Assembly: GCA_030248065.1 (NCBI GenBank)
Contig: JASAMV010006835.1
Span: 171,715 to 235,714 of the forward strand
DNA from: Rhynchonema sp. JSB1_4
Taxonomy: Eukaryota > Nematoda > Chromadorea > Monhysterida > Xyalidae
Length of the DNA: 64,000 nt
Reading direction: 5' to 3'
Shown here: positions 12,766-24,887 of the stretch, piece after piece
Numbering within the stretch: the first letter of the stretch is position 1
How the letters are laid out: each line of letters begins with the position of its first letter
The notes under the pieces: model-generated
What the model was told of the DNA's origin: nothing
The model's database searches: none
Seen by the model: the letters and a program-made list of their open reading frames with translations, nothing else
Made by a program: the position numbers and the translations under genes

Positions 12766-15700
12766 ATGTCAATATTTCTGCCTTTGCTCAGGATATCAGC
12801 TTTACTACTTTGGGTCGCAAGCCAGGTTTGCTTTGAAAAAAGATATTTTACTTTCTCAATATATCGAACCTTTATCTTTGTCGGAATTCATATTTTTCAA
12901 ATTCCCGCCCACTCTTATTCAGGCGCACGGCGACGGTCAGATCGAGTTGCGCCTGATTCGTTACCGTAACCCAGAACGGCGTTCATCCGACGGGGCATGT
13001 TGTCGCTCAAACAGCCATTCAATGAAACATCAGTCATCCTGCCATTCTTCGTGCAACTCATTTGTGCGTGTCTGTCTCAAACAGTACCAATCCAAAGTTG
13101 ACCCCAGTCCACCCTGCGTTTATGGCAGTCGCCGTTTGGACATTTTTACGCGTGACGCAGTGGAGTTTAGCCAGCTGTCCAGTTATGCGGCGCCATTGCA
13201 GTTTCCGTTCGACTTTCAGTGGCCGGTCAGTGGGTTTTTCTCTTTTATTCCATTTCATACGTCTTGTCATTGTGGACTGAAGTTATTTCAAATTTAAAGT
13301 GCCAGTCTGATTAGTAATGTTGTTCACTTCGTGGGTGCAAAAACCCATGTGACCCTCATGATTTTTAATGCACAACATCACGTTTTGTAGACACATATAA
13401 ACATGAATAAACCATTTCCCAAACAAAAGGATGGGAAAGCAGAGTTTTTGTGAAACTGCTTCATTCATTTTCCCGCTCTTATGAATGCATACGCAGGTGT
13501 GCATCGTGCCTGCGCATAGTTAGTAAAAACCGATGCTTCAAAAACTGAGTCTGAGAAATTCTATCAAACACTTAGCCATAAATTCCCGGAATGGTTGAAT
13601 GGGCAGATATCAATTGTGCAACAATCTTGATTATTATAGGGTGACTTCTCGCTGATCGTTGAAGTTTGGCACAATGTTACTGGGACCGGGTTCGGAGAAG
13701 AAGGCAAGATATCATAATTTCTTTATTTATCCATTTTGAGTTTGTTGTTAATTCTCCATTTATGAAACAATGCTTGCAAAGCGACCCAGGTGGTAGTACA
13801 CCTTATAATATGCAGCGTATGTCTTGCAAAAGTCACTGGTACCAGTTGTGAGCTTATCACAAAATATTTTGGCTGCTTGGCTGGCAGGCGCCCGCCAATA
13901 AATTATAGACTTCTTTATTCCGTGCAGTGCAAATGTTACCTTTGGTCTTCTGATTAAAATTCTCGGGTCCCATTTTTGAAGAAAAAAGTTTCGGCACTGA
14001 AAACTCACGCATTGAAGGGGTACCGATAAATCTACCAACTTCAGTGGCTCTCTAATCAATCGCTTTTGGTAATAAAACTGTAGTTTATGTGTTTATAGAG
14101 TGTGTGAGCTGCACACGGGGGCACGCGACAGCCCAGGTACATACACTGTTGGTGACATTTTGTAAACAGTTGCCTATGGGGCCAACTTACTCTTCGCACA
14201 CAATACAGAAAATGCCACACTTTTCGTACTTTATTGTAATGTTGTTGATACTGCAACAATGGCAATAATGATGTGTTGGTGTACACTTTCGGGAACGGCA
14301 GTGGCGGATCCAGCTTTTGGCCAACGGAGGGACCCCAAGGGAGGTCATGGCCCATGTGGCCCCCTGGATCCGCCCCTGGGGAACGGTATGCTTATTGCGG
14401 GTGAGAACGTAAAATGAGAAGTGTGCATGGCATAAAAGTAGTAACTTATAGGGGGCTAGAAATATGGGTGTTCAGCACGGGCCTTCGTTTCATTCTCTTT
14501 GGGGCACAAGGCCTGAACCTCTGGATCGTGACAGAAGGGGATAATTTCTGGAACAATGTGACATCTCATCCAAAAACTTTTTGAAACATCAGACCAAAAC
14601 ATTTTTCAGCGTCGAAACAACTGCTGGTGCGTGTGGCCGAACCGCGTCATTTGCTGATGTCGCCTGAGTGGACGCACGAAACACACACAAACGCGTTGAC
14701 TGCGTCGAGCATTGAGTTCGAGTACAGGATGGTCTGTCAGAGAGACTACTTTGGACCGAATTGTGCCAAGTGCGTTAATATTTTGGATCACGTTGTTGTT
14801 ATCGTAGGATTATAGCTGCACAACGCACTTCTTTCTGACCAATCAATGCTTTGTGCCCCCTCCCGATGGGTATGATAACAAGGGATAAGTTGTTTGTCGT
14901 CCTGCCCATCGTCAGTAAATTATCAGACTGCTCGATTCACCAAACCCAAACTTTTTCACAAATTTAACAACTTTCAGATACTGTCGCGCCCGAAATTCCA
15001 CCACCACTGGTCAGCATTACTACTGTGATGTGAACGGGAACAAAAAATGCTACGTCGGTTGGACTGGAACGAACTGTCAGGAGTGTGAGTTGATGTTTCA
15101 TGGTTTTCTTTGAATTTTTGGGCTTCATTTTTGTTCTCGTTAGTTGAAACGTTAATGAAACGGCAGATGTGTCTTTAGAAACGAGCAATTAAAATTCTAA
15201 ACAATAGCCAATTTGAGCACAACTCAAAGTCAATAACAAGTGCAAAAGTCATATCAGTCTGTCTGACAAAAAGGTACCCCATTGTTCTTTCACAAGTGTA
15301 CCTAATTAGCGCACACCTGTGTGTTTTTTGCACCGGGGGTCTCTGCTTGTGTACACGCAACGCTTCGCGCCTCAGACTAGAATGTCAACAAATGGTTTAC
15401 ATTGGACTTTGTTTCCGGTCCTGAACAATGAGCTCGGCATTAGTGTAAAAACGTTGTTTTTGCTGTTCTCAGTTGTGTTCGGGGTCCCGTTGTTGGGAAC
15501 TTATTCATAACTGTTTAGTGAACCAAAATGTATCCAAAATATCACAAGTTTTGCACAATTGATGTACGCACGTACTGTACCTAACATGCGCATTGTTTGT
15601 TGCGCCCCATATCCACCTAATAATGGGGTCGCACCTTCGGGGCATGTTTACCCCACCGTTGTGTGGTGGGTGGTAACCTGCACATTTACATTTCGTGGTG

Positions 15701-18700
15701 CACGTTGTTGTCTTCAACTCCGCACCATCTGCTTGACGCTTCAACGTCTCATGCATATGGCGTGGGGATGACCCACTCATTACATGGGTATAGGTAGACA
15801 CATGAGTCTTTTTGGTTCGAAAAGGTCTGTTGCATGAAAATATGGACATCTGGACGAAAGGGGGAGCGGTTATCACTTGATGGATAGGGCACGAAGAATT
15901 GAGATGTCTGGAAAATGAGATTTGGGGATCATGGCATTTTCTTGTGAAGTTCTGTTGGTAATATCTTTTATAGTTTTTCTATTTGGGCGCGTCAGTGCGT
16001 ATAATACTCTCAAATCCATACTGTACCACAAACAAATAGAAACATTTCTGGTCACAACAAGCATACAGCGTGATGCAAGCAAAAGCACTTGAGAAATCGT
16101 CACATGTTTATCGAAAACACACATACATACATAGAAAGAAATTCATGTGCGCGCAAATGCGTAACACCTGGCGTGTTTGTCTCTGGCGCACACGCATTAT
16201 CACGTTTTGCTTTCTGCATCAAACGTGCACTTGATAATAAAACAGATGCCCGCTGAATGTTAGTCACCAGGGTTAAAGAAATTATTGAATGCTCATTTCT
16301 AAATTGGGGAATAGCAATGACACACTGCATGGAAAATGCTATAGCATGTGAAACGTCATGTTTATCGGCATGCCAAGCACATCCAACTAAAAGTTTCCGC
16401 TCCGGTTCAAACGCACGCACACTCATGTGTAGATGTGTTATCATGCCCATCGACAAGTCAGAAAGACTGAGCTGGATCTGAAATTAGCCCATAATCCTTT
16501 TTAATTCTCAACATTATCCTAAAAACTCGACCAATCCATTTCAGCGCAATGTGCCCCCGGTTGTGAGCATGGCACGTGCCACAACGCACCAGGTGAATGT
16601 CGCTGTGAACTTGGCTGGATCGGAGACAATTGTGACCAATGTCAACGGTACCCCGGCTGTAAGCACGGTGCATGCGATAGACCGTGGCAGTGCAATTGCG
16701 AACAGGGATGGGGCGGATCGTTGTGCAATCTCGGTTCGTTGGGTGGCTCTGGGGGGCGTCTTTATAGGAACGGTGAAACATCAGACTGTCAGGCCGATCA
16801 CGTAGATGAGACGAATTTGCTGTGAGAAACGTCAGCTGCTAGTGAAGCATGACCAAGTCGATGTTTTTAACACGGCGTATCAAGCAGTGTCTAGTGACGA
16901 ACTGCCAAACTAACAAATTTCAAAAATGTGATGTTTCACCATGCAGATCTCAACTACTGCACGCACCATCGGCCGTGTCAGAACGATGCTACGTGTATCA
17001 ACACTGTTGGATCCTATCAATGTGAATGTCGACCCGGGTACACCGGTGAGGATTTGCTCTCTTTTTTATTTTTGTGGGCAAAAATAAAAGAAGACTATGC
17101 GATTTTTTTATCCAGGCACGAATTGCGAAGTGCAAATCCACAACTGTCATATGCAACCGTGCCAGAACAATGGAGTGTGTGAGGTAATATAATCGCTTTG
17201 AGGAGCTTGAATGTGAAAGATGAATCCGTAATTATATTTTCAAACTCAAGTCCAACGCACTTCTAAATTTCCAGACCACGTCGAGCTCCACTAACGCTCT
17301 CAGCGACTACCACTGCAAATGTCCATTCGGTGTGCACGGCAGAAATTGTCAGATTCAGGTACGAAACGTACTGATGTTTCATAGCAATCCCGATCTTCAA
17401 CTTTCTACATCTTCTGACCCTGATTTTCAGGCGCACACCTGTTCCGACCAACCATGTCAAAACGGCGCAACATGCGTACCGTCGGGCTCAGGCTTTACGT
17501 GCCAGTGCGCAGTGGGCTGGTCGGGGGCTGTGTGTGACGTGCAAGTGGATGGCTGTGTTGATAATCCTTGCTTGAACGGTTGGTTTTAATTCGTGCTCAA
17601 ATTTTTAATTTTGTTCATTGATTTTTTGGACTTGTTGCCTTATTTTACATCAATGTCATATTGCGTTCATGGTGTTCACAAGAAACCAACCGTCCATTAT
17701 TATTATCCAGACATTATTATGTCCAAAAGGCCAAAAGAGCTCGGCGCGTTGTTTTTCACAGCTTGAGCAACACATGACACAGATATAGCACATAAAAAAT
17801 TTCGCGCGTTTTTAGCGTCTAATGTAAATTTATTTATTTATTTATTTTCTGTCGCGCGTACACACATTGTATACAAGGGCAGCTTGTGCCAAACCAAAGC
17901 CCAGCCCAACCACATGGTGTGAAATGAACAGCTTGCTGGCTGCCCAAAAATGATAATAATAAAGTCGAAATAATAGAATACGTACTGTACACGCCTTGTT
18001 GTTTAAATCGTGCACTCCAGTCAGTTTGGGTAAAGTTCCTCATTTTTGTTATAGTTCCGGAACCATGTGTTTTGAAAAAAATAGTGCTCCAATTAAAAAA
18101 GACCCGCATACAAAACCCCATAGCGGACCATGAGCTCACGCTGGCCATCTGTGGTGCGAAAACTGTTTAAAGGCGGCGGCCGGGACGGCGGTTTTTTCTT
18201 TTAATGCTGTCTGCTGGTGAATATTGTATCTGTTTGATGAAGCTACTCCAGGGTTGTGGCTTGCTTCTGTTTCACGCTTCACTAGCTCCATATGTATAGT
18301 ATGGTTAGATGGGTGCACTTGATCGTGAAAAGCCGAAATTAGAAAACAGTGCCGTGTTTTCAAGGAGACCGTGTTCTACACGGTCAGGAACAACGCTGGG
18401 ACTTTTTCAGTTCGGTTGGGAACGAATTTTTTTCACAAAGACCCGGAAACGACTCCTGTTGTTACATAATGACACTGAATGATTGTAATAATGATGTAGT
18501 GCACCACTCAATAAATTTGGGACTGATTTTTGCCACGCGCCTTTTGCATCAGGGCGGTTCACACTTTGATCGCACAATTTTTTAGTTTTCAGCGTGCTTT
18601 CCAGATATTTCTTCCAGCAGAAGCCGTTCTCTAGTTATGTGGCGGTTTGGCACGCGCCTTTTGCACCCTCTGTGCCCTACCGTAACCTATCGTAAACTAA

Positions 18701-21700
18701 AGTGGCACTTTTATAGAGTTCCGCTTACTTCCATTGACACCGTATGCCAATTTTTGTATCTGCCGCGCTCTATTCCGCCCGTTATTTCTCTTTGAGGCTT
18801 CGAATTTTAGTACGTTTTATGCAACAAAATGCCACCATATGCATTCAGTGGGTTGTAAAACTAAGTGGTTTTCTTTGACCGCCAAGTGTTGGTGTATTGA
18901 CGTTTTGTGCACAAAAAAGCACATCCGCATTCATTGAGGAAAGGGGTATGGATGGAGGCATATGGCACAGATGCAGTGTAATGGGATCGCACTTGGAGTG
19001 CTACATTTATGACCCAATAAAACATGCTGACCAGCAGCAAAATATGTTGGAAAAAGAAAGGAAAGGTGCTACTAGACCTTAATCACAGCGGGTTCACACT
19101 TGATCACGCACGGTCAACAACATGCCCCATGGTAAGAGTGGTTGATGCACACACAACTGAGGTACACGTCGTTTTTCGCCCGGTGATTCTGCAAAAAATG
19201 TGCCGCCAGCATATTCTGGTGTCCATGCAACACGCAGTGCAACACGCGGTTCAGGCGCGCGTGTGTGCTCACGCGTGTGAAAAGATTTACAGCACGCACA
19301 CCTGAGGACGACCCCACCTTTAAAGATTTGCGCATGGTGGCGGCATTTGGCTTTTGTGCTGTGGTGCATCGGATTACTAAGTCGGTAAATGTGCTGTAAT
19401 AAGGGACAACTCAATTTACCAAGTTATACAACATAAACCATGACGCAATATGGTGACAGGGACCTGGGGGCATGATGGTTCACAAGTGTCCTGTCACGGA
19501 AATCAAATGAATGGCGGCGACACCAACCCGTCTGAAGGGCCAAACTTCGGGAACAAGAAAATTAAAAAAGTCTTATTTTTTTGCAGGGGGCAGTTGCGTG
19601 CGCTCATTCGATGGCGGTTACCAATGCAAATGTGCACCCGGATTCGAGGGGGCAAAATGTGAGGACAACATCAATGACTGCAGTGTGTTCGCGTGCCTGA
19701 ATGGTGGCACTTGTGTCGATCAGGTGGGTTGCTCCGGTTGGGTAAACGGAAGATATACAGTAGGACCTAAAGTTTTGTCGGTGGACGATCAATCGTTTCT
19801 TTCACATTCGACCTCAATCTCATACCGAAAATGTTTGCAGCTGAATTCGTTCAAATGTCGCTGCCGGCCTGGTTGGACGGGTACACTCTGTCAAACGGAC
19901 GTCGATGACTGCATCAAACGGCCATGCGCGAATGGGGGCACTTGTTTTGATGGTGTCAATAGCTTCAGGTTGGAATGCACTGCACCTGTGTTATTTTCTC
20001 TTTTCTGTATTATTTAGTCTCTTTGAAAAGAAATTGGAGTTTGAATAGAAACCGAAAATTCTTTCAGTTGCATGTGCCGACCGGGTTTCCGAGGTCCCGA
20101 TTGTAGCATCGACCACAACGAGTGTGAATCGAATCCGTGCAGAAATGGAGGTCATTGTCTGGACCTGGTGGATGACTACAAGTGCAGGTAATGGTCTTAG
20201 TCCGGTTGTTTATAACAAAGTACGAGTGCTGTTGTCCGTCTTGTTATCATGTCCGTCCATTCGCGTGGCCTGACTGTGGTAAAAAAACCCATGCCGTAAA
20301 GTTTGTCTCTGATTATCAAACGGTCAAGTTCCTGACACATCGAGATCAAAATCATCATTTTTCTATAGTTTGTTATCAAATTCGCTGCCGCACACTAAAA
20401 TACGCCCCATAGTTAATGTCAAGTTATAAACCCGAACGCTAACCATGCGCGGTTCTGAAACATTGCGCGCAGCTGCCTGCCTGGCTGGCAAGCTGCGTGT
20501 GTGTTGGCTGTCCGAATGTTTCACAAGTTGATTTTCGGGTTTAGAGCCTGACATTAACTATGGGGCGCATTTTACTGTGCGGCAGCGAATTTGGAAATTT
20601 ACTATACAAAAATGCACAAAAATAATCGGCGTTCAGATGTCGTTCGTGTTTCTACGGCAAGAACTGTGAGCAGCGCAACGACGACTGTGTGTGGTGGGAC
20701 AAAACCGGTGGTCCTCAGTCCGCCGGTGGTGGTTCACCGATTTCGCCAACCAGCCAGGTGGTGATCAATACTGACGATGCAGCCGAGTCCCTTCACAACA
20801 CTTTTCTCGCCGTTTCCCTGCCGATTATCGCGTTTTTCGCGGTGATTGTGCTCGTGCTCTGTGTCGTCGTCGTCTGGCTTTATCAACGCGCGCATGGACA
20901 ACAAGTGAGTGACATGGATCATAAATGAGGCCTTTATTATTGTGTGACGGCTTCAGACCCCTGAATCACCTTGTTCATATCTTGTTAGGAGACATGGGCC
21001 TAAGCCTGAGGATGATGAGTCGTTCAGACGAACTACCGAGGGGTCTGAATTTGGCGGATTTACAGCGAAGTCTTGCCCCCGTGCCGTGGGCATGATAACA
21101 AAGAGTACGCCGTCTGTGATTGCCATCTTTTCGTTTGTCGGGTTATCTTATGGCAGTTAAACTGTAATTCTACTGTAACCATACTATAACCCACATCATC
21201 TATTCCAGCACGACCAAGTGGACAGTGCGACGCAGCAGAATCGACGCAACGAGCGTCTGGCAAATTCAATGCTCAACAATGAACTGAGACCGAAACCAAC
21301 GGCCGAACCGAATCAATACGGCGACTATCGGCCGCCGAAATCAATGATTGATGATCGGATATCGAAGATCGATAATCACACGTATGCGGCGATAAAGGTG
21401 AGTGATTGAATGTAGAAAAACCATTTCAAAAAAATGTCATTCTAAATAATTCTGACAATGTTCCATTTTCTCATCTTTCCCCAGGTCGTCGACGGCGAGA
21501 GTGTGTACGCCGAGCTGCCCAGCACCCGACCACCAGACAGACCACCCGCCACATTCAATCAATTTAACCAGCCTGTGAAACATCACTCACGTCAGTTGCA
21601 TGTGTTGATGCCGAGCCGTGACGGTGCGTGGATAAGGGTTTCGTAATTTTCATTCTTAATTTAGTTGCCAAAAATAATGCACTCAAGCATAAGAATGATC

Positions 21701-22110
21701 ATGACCGCATCTAGCAGAAATTTGCTGAGTAAAACCTACACCCTGATGTTTCAGACGCCGGATCGCTGACGGATCACCAATCAATCAATCGATCATCGGA
21801 GATCGACGATTCCGACCACCAACCGTCGTCATCGTCATCTCCCGTCACCGAACTGTCGTCACTCGGCAGCCCCGTTTCGCCACCCACAAACACCTGCAAC
21901 ACTGAAGAGCCAGGGTCCACCATCACTTCACTGGGCGAAATCGGGTTCTGTCTTGCCGGGTCGAGAAGACCGATGGTCGGGACGCCAAGAATGACAGACG
22001 ACCTTCATGCCAGTAGAAGGTCGCCGTCGAGAACTAGGCCCAATGACAAGCCTGACATAGCTGCGCACAGGCATGTGTCGGATGACTTACAACGCTCAGA
22101 TATTGTTTGA
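12766..22110 (+). CDS. Delta: Delta-type Notch ligand (17 exons, 872 aa)
   Basis: Single-pass membrane ligand of the Notch receptor. Proposed exons: 12766-12825, 12923-13225, 13640-13703, 14610-14769, 14978-15084, 16545-16733, 16947-17045, 17116-17183, 17275-17358, 17431-17578, 19587-19723, 19841-19968, 20068-20187, 20637-20904, 21209-21397, 21485-21623, 21755-22110. They total 2619 nt and stay in phase. Residues 1-20 are a signal peptide. MNNL is about 21-165, with the CC pair at 46-47 and [10 protein letters not shown] at 67-76. The DSL domain is 185-229 with six cysteines (185, 194, 198, 212, 220, 229). EGF repeats 1 and 2 carry the DOS pattern (PGC..G.C, then RPWQC.C..GWGG), and seven more follow to residue 567. 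A membrane helix spans about 612-637. The tail is Ser/Pro-rich and ends SDIV, a possible PDZ ligand. Nine EGF repeats match Drosophila Delta and exceed the short nematode APX-1/LAG-2 ligands. Intron 3 needs a GC donor. No AATAAA was seen close after the stop. Confidence 0.93.
13023..13032 (-). other. 10-mer TGATGTTTCA
   Basis: Exact copy inside Delta exon 2, read in frame as M-K-H within a loop of the MNNL domain. Confidence 0.9.
14299..14378. mobile_element. 80-bp hAT-type MITE in Delta intron 3
   Basis: The ends are CAGTGGCGGATCCAG and CTGGATCCGCCCCTG. The element is flanked on both sides by the exact 8-bp duplication GGGAACGG (14291-14298 and 14379-14386). An 8-bp duplication with CAGTG-like termini is typical of hAT elements. 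There is no coding capacity. Confidence 0.85.
14582..14591 (-). other. 10-mer TGATGTTTCA
   Basis: Exact copy ending 18 bp before the acceptor of Delta exon 4. Confidence 0.9.
15091..15100 (+). other. 10-mer TGATGTTTCA
   Basis: Exact copy starting directly after the GTGAGT donor of Delta exon 5. Confidence 0.9.
16774..16783 (-). other. 10-mer TGATGTTTCA
   Basis: Exact copy in Delta intron 6, 40 bp after the donor. Confidence 0.9.
16929..16938 (+). other. 10-mer TGATGTTTCA
   Basis: Second exact copy in Delta intron 6, ending 8 bp before the next exon. Confidence 0.9.
17372..17381 (+). other. 10-mer TGATGTTTCA
   Basis: Exact copy in the 72-bp Delta intron 9. Confidence 0.9.
17579..19586 (+). 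other. Delta intron 10 (2.0 kb)
   Basis: This is the longest Delta intron, splitting EGF repeat 6 between Asn-Gly and Gly-Ser-Cys. It ends in a T-rich tract and TTGCAG. I see no gene inside. A weak direct repeat (GGTTCACACTTGATC-like) occurs near 18557 and 19090. Confidence 0.7.
20377..20593. mobile_element. Foldback MITE in Delta intron 13
   Basis: About 60 bp at 20377-20440 (CAAATTCGCTGCCGCAC...) is repeated in reverse complement at 20534-20593 (...GTGCGGCAGCGAATTTG). Both arms contain CGCCCCATAGTTAATGTCA or its complement with few mismatches. No clear target duplication was found. Confidence 0.75.
21576..21585 (-). other. 10-mer TGATGTTTCA
   Basis: Exact copy in Delta exon 16, read in frame as V-K-H-H. 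Confidence 0.9.
21744..21753 (+). other. 10-mer TGATGTTTCA
   Basis: Exact copy forming the acceptor of the last Delta exon; its final CA is followed by the G of the splice AG. Confidence 0.9.
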
Positions 22111-24722
22111 AAATTATGATGAGAAAAGCTTGAGTTCAAGTTTAGTAGTTTTTTTTCATTTCCGGTAAAGCAGCTTTATGTGCGTGTACACGTTGAATCC
22201 ATATTTTTGTTTCTCTGTCAATGATTCTCAAGCGTCGTTTTGCGTTGTTCTGCAATATTTTGTTGTTGATGTTTTTTCGTCATCGTTTTGAAATGTGTTT
22301 TTTTTCAAAACTCGATAGTATATTCTATCATGACGTTCCATGAACACATACCGGTTTTGTGCTCCGAATGACTTTTTTCGAAATTTAATGTTGTTTATAC
22401 TTGGCATGAGAATTGTTTCGTTTCACTGTATACTCATGTGTCATTTTTATTTGTAAAATGTTATAGCAGGCAACTTTAATTATGAGCTAAATTCCAGGGA
22501 GGTTGAAAGCAACTTTGGTCTCTTTTGTTAAAAGTCGTGTAACTGTATAATTTTTTTCGTATTTGTATAACAATATTGCATCAACTATACTATTTTTAAC
22601 CGCATTTACACCAATATCGCACCGTTTCTTGCACCCACCCACTTTTTCAGTCGAAAACTTTTCTCTACGTTGCACTTTTTGTCCAAGCTTTTTTTCACCA
22701 AATTTACCGAAAATCAAACTGTGCCTAGTCCATGACTTTGATTCAATTGAGTACTGTTATCCAATTGCCCAAAGATTGGGGATTTATTTGAGTTGAAATA
22801 TTTTAGCCGTTCTGAATTTTTGACATTGGCTAAAATTTTGACTCAGGAGATTTCCTGCAAATGCTGGTCTGATGTCCACAAGCGTTTTATGCAGTTCTTA
22901 TCGCCTTGTGACTTGCAGATTTATGTATTGAGCACGTTCATTGTTCTTGTCCGAAATTGTAAATGTTTTGCGAGAGATGTGTTCTCAGAGATAAAAAAAC
23001 ATATTCCTCACCGTTAGCCTCATGAACCGAAGAAACAACTCTAGATACAATACATACTAATACAGTGCTTGCCTTCAGTACCCATGCCACGTGAAGACAA
23101 CCAGTTTTTGTCCGCGCCGAAAAGACCCGGCTTGCGGCGATCAGAGCAAACACATGAAGTGAAAGAAAATGAACAGTGAATCAACACAAATGCAACGGAA
23201 CAACTCAGTGTTTGATGCCATGGATTCTTTCCGCCAGAGTTGAGGTCAGGTCCAAAAAGGTGATTTGTGTTAAAAGAAACGCTCACTTTTGCGCCACTGT
23301 TCTGAATACATCTTCTTTTTAGATTCAACATACAAAAAGTTGTCTTTCAACAAAGGGGTGTAGAAGATTGAAAAATTGGGTGCTTGTCTGTGGTTGAAAT
23401 ACATAGTGCTGCACTCGTCACGTTTGCAAACCGCGTTCGCTTCTTTCTAACGTTAGATAGTCAATAAATTTGATAACCATCTTCAGTACTCTGTCGTAAC
23501 TCCCCATAATTGCATGTCCACCCGAGTGATAGTGGCATGCATAAGTGTCGCGTGTCAGGTGCATGACGCGCGAAGGAAGGAACTTTTTCGCGCCAAGCGC
23601 GCAAAGAAACCGGTTTTATTTTTTGCCCGATGGTGTTCCTTGAAAACGAGCCGATTTTCTGAGCACGGGATGCTTGGAATATTGGGTAATCTTCGCCACG
23701 AACAGTTCGAGTGCGCAAGTAAAGTGCATGTCATTGTGCTTTGGTTCCTTTTCGAGTGACTCCTTCAAATTTCAGGACACATGCACTGGTTGTTGACTAC
23801 TCCTTGTGAGCGATCTGGAAATCTGGGATGGGTTCTCATAGCCTATCATTACAAAACAGTTTGGCGAATTTTTCGCGCTGATTCACAGGGCGCGGATAAA
23901 AAACAATCCCGCAGAGTCAGGCCACTATCGAACTTTCGCTCACCCTGCCGTATCACAGCACCTGTGTGTGTGTGTGTGATTCATCTTCCTAAATCGATCC
24001 AACAGGTTATACGCACTAGCATACGTATAGGTATAACTGACTAATTGTATTTCAGTAGAAACATCTGATCAGCACTTCAAGAAATTTCGAGACCGCGTTC
24101 CGTGGGATGAGTACCAGGCTCAGTGTAAAATAGTGATTCATTGGGGCCTTGTCATCTTGCTGTGACTAAAGTTTATTTTTCATTTGTGGGCGGTGTACGG
24201 TACCGTCTCTTCGTATGCTGTGTTATTAACATGGCATGGCATCGTGAAAACTTCCAACCAGGATTCCTGATGTTTCACATCATACGATTTCATGAAACGA
24301 ACACCCAGTACATACATAAAATTTCACTCCACCATAGCATTGGGCGGTCTCTGTGTTTGAGATCCAAAGGCCGAAAGCCCTAGCGGTTTGTTACAAATTT
24401 GAGAAATGGCGGCGCAAGTCAGATCACACGTTTCTTGAACACGAGATAGTGACAGTTTAGCTATTTTTCATAAACATGTGCGCAATAACAGAAACATTTT
24501 GAAAGTTGCCGTGCGCCGGTTTGGGTGATAATTTTCAGGGCCGGAATTTATGACCGATCATTACAGCAAAATGGTTATGTCGATCACTCACGTTTTAGTG
24601 GCTTTGTTTAAAATAAAATTTCTTAAAATGCTATCTCAGCATGTTTTTGCCTTTTCTTAAATTTATGTAACGGCGGGGCTTGACACCTTATTATAAAAGA
24701 AACCGAAATGTTTAATTTGAAT
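22111..24722. other. Intergenic, 3' of Delta
   Basis: Delta 3' flank, AT-rich around 22140-22480. No gene is assigned. The stretch at 24053-24121 looks like an isolated coding exon (see findings). A (TG)n run lies at about 23962-23979. Confidence 0.5.
24268..24277 (+). other. 10-mer TGATGTTTCA
   Basis: Exact copy, intergenic. Confidence 0.9.
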
Positions 24723-24728
24723 TTTATT
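24723..24728 (-). terminator. Possible polyadenylation signal (AATAAA)
   Basis: On the minus strand AATAAA lies about 160 bp after the stop codon of the proposed secreted-peptide gene. No other evidence supports cleavage here. Confidence 0.3.
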
Positions 24729-24887
24729 TCCAACATTTTTCTGCAAGGAAGGGAAAAATAACACATAAAGAAATATTTTGACATTCATCACGAGTAATAA
24801 AGCTCAAAGGTATGAGATTCCAATGATATTTATCGAATGAATGATAAAATAAAATCTCGATTAAAATAAATATCGAAAGCTGATTGG

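Larger units (their letters stand above)
13704..14609 (+). other. Probable GC-AG intron (Delta intron 3)
   Basis: The exon coding [15 protein letters not shown] must join the next exon, which begins with two bases completing a codon. GT positions inside the exon leave the wrong phase. The sequence AAG|GCAAGA at 13701-13709 leaves one base, fits the phase and matches the usual GC-AG donor. Confidence 0.7.
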
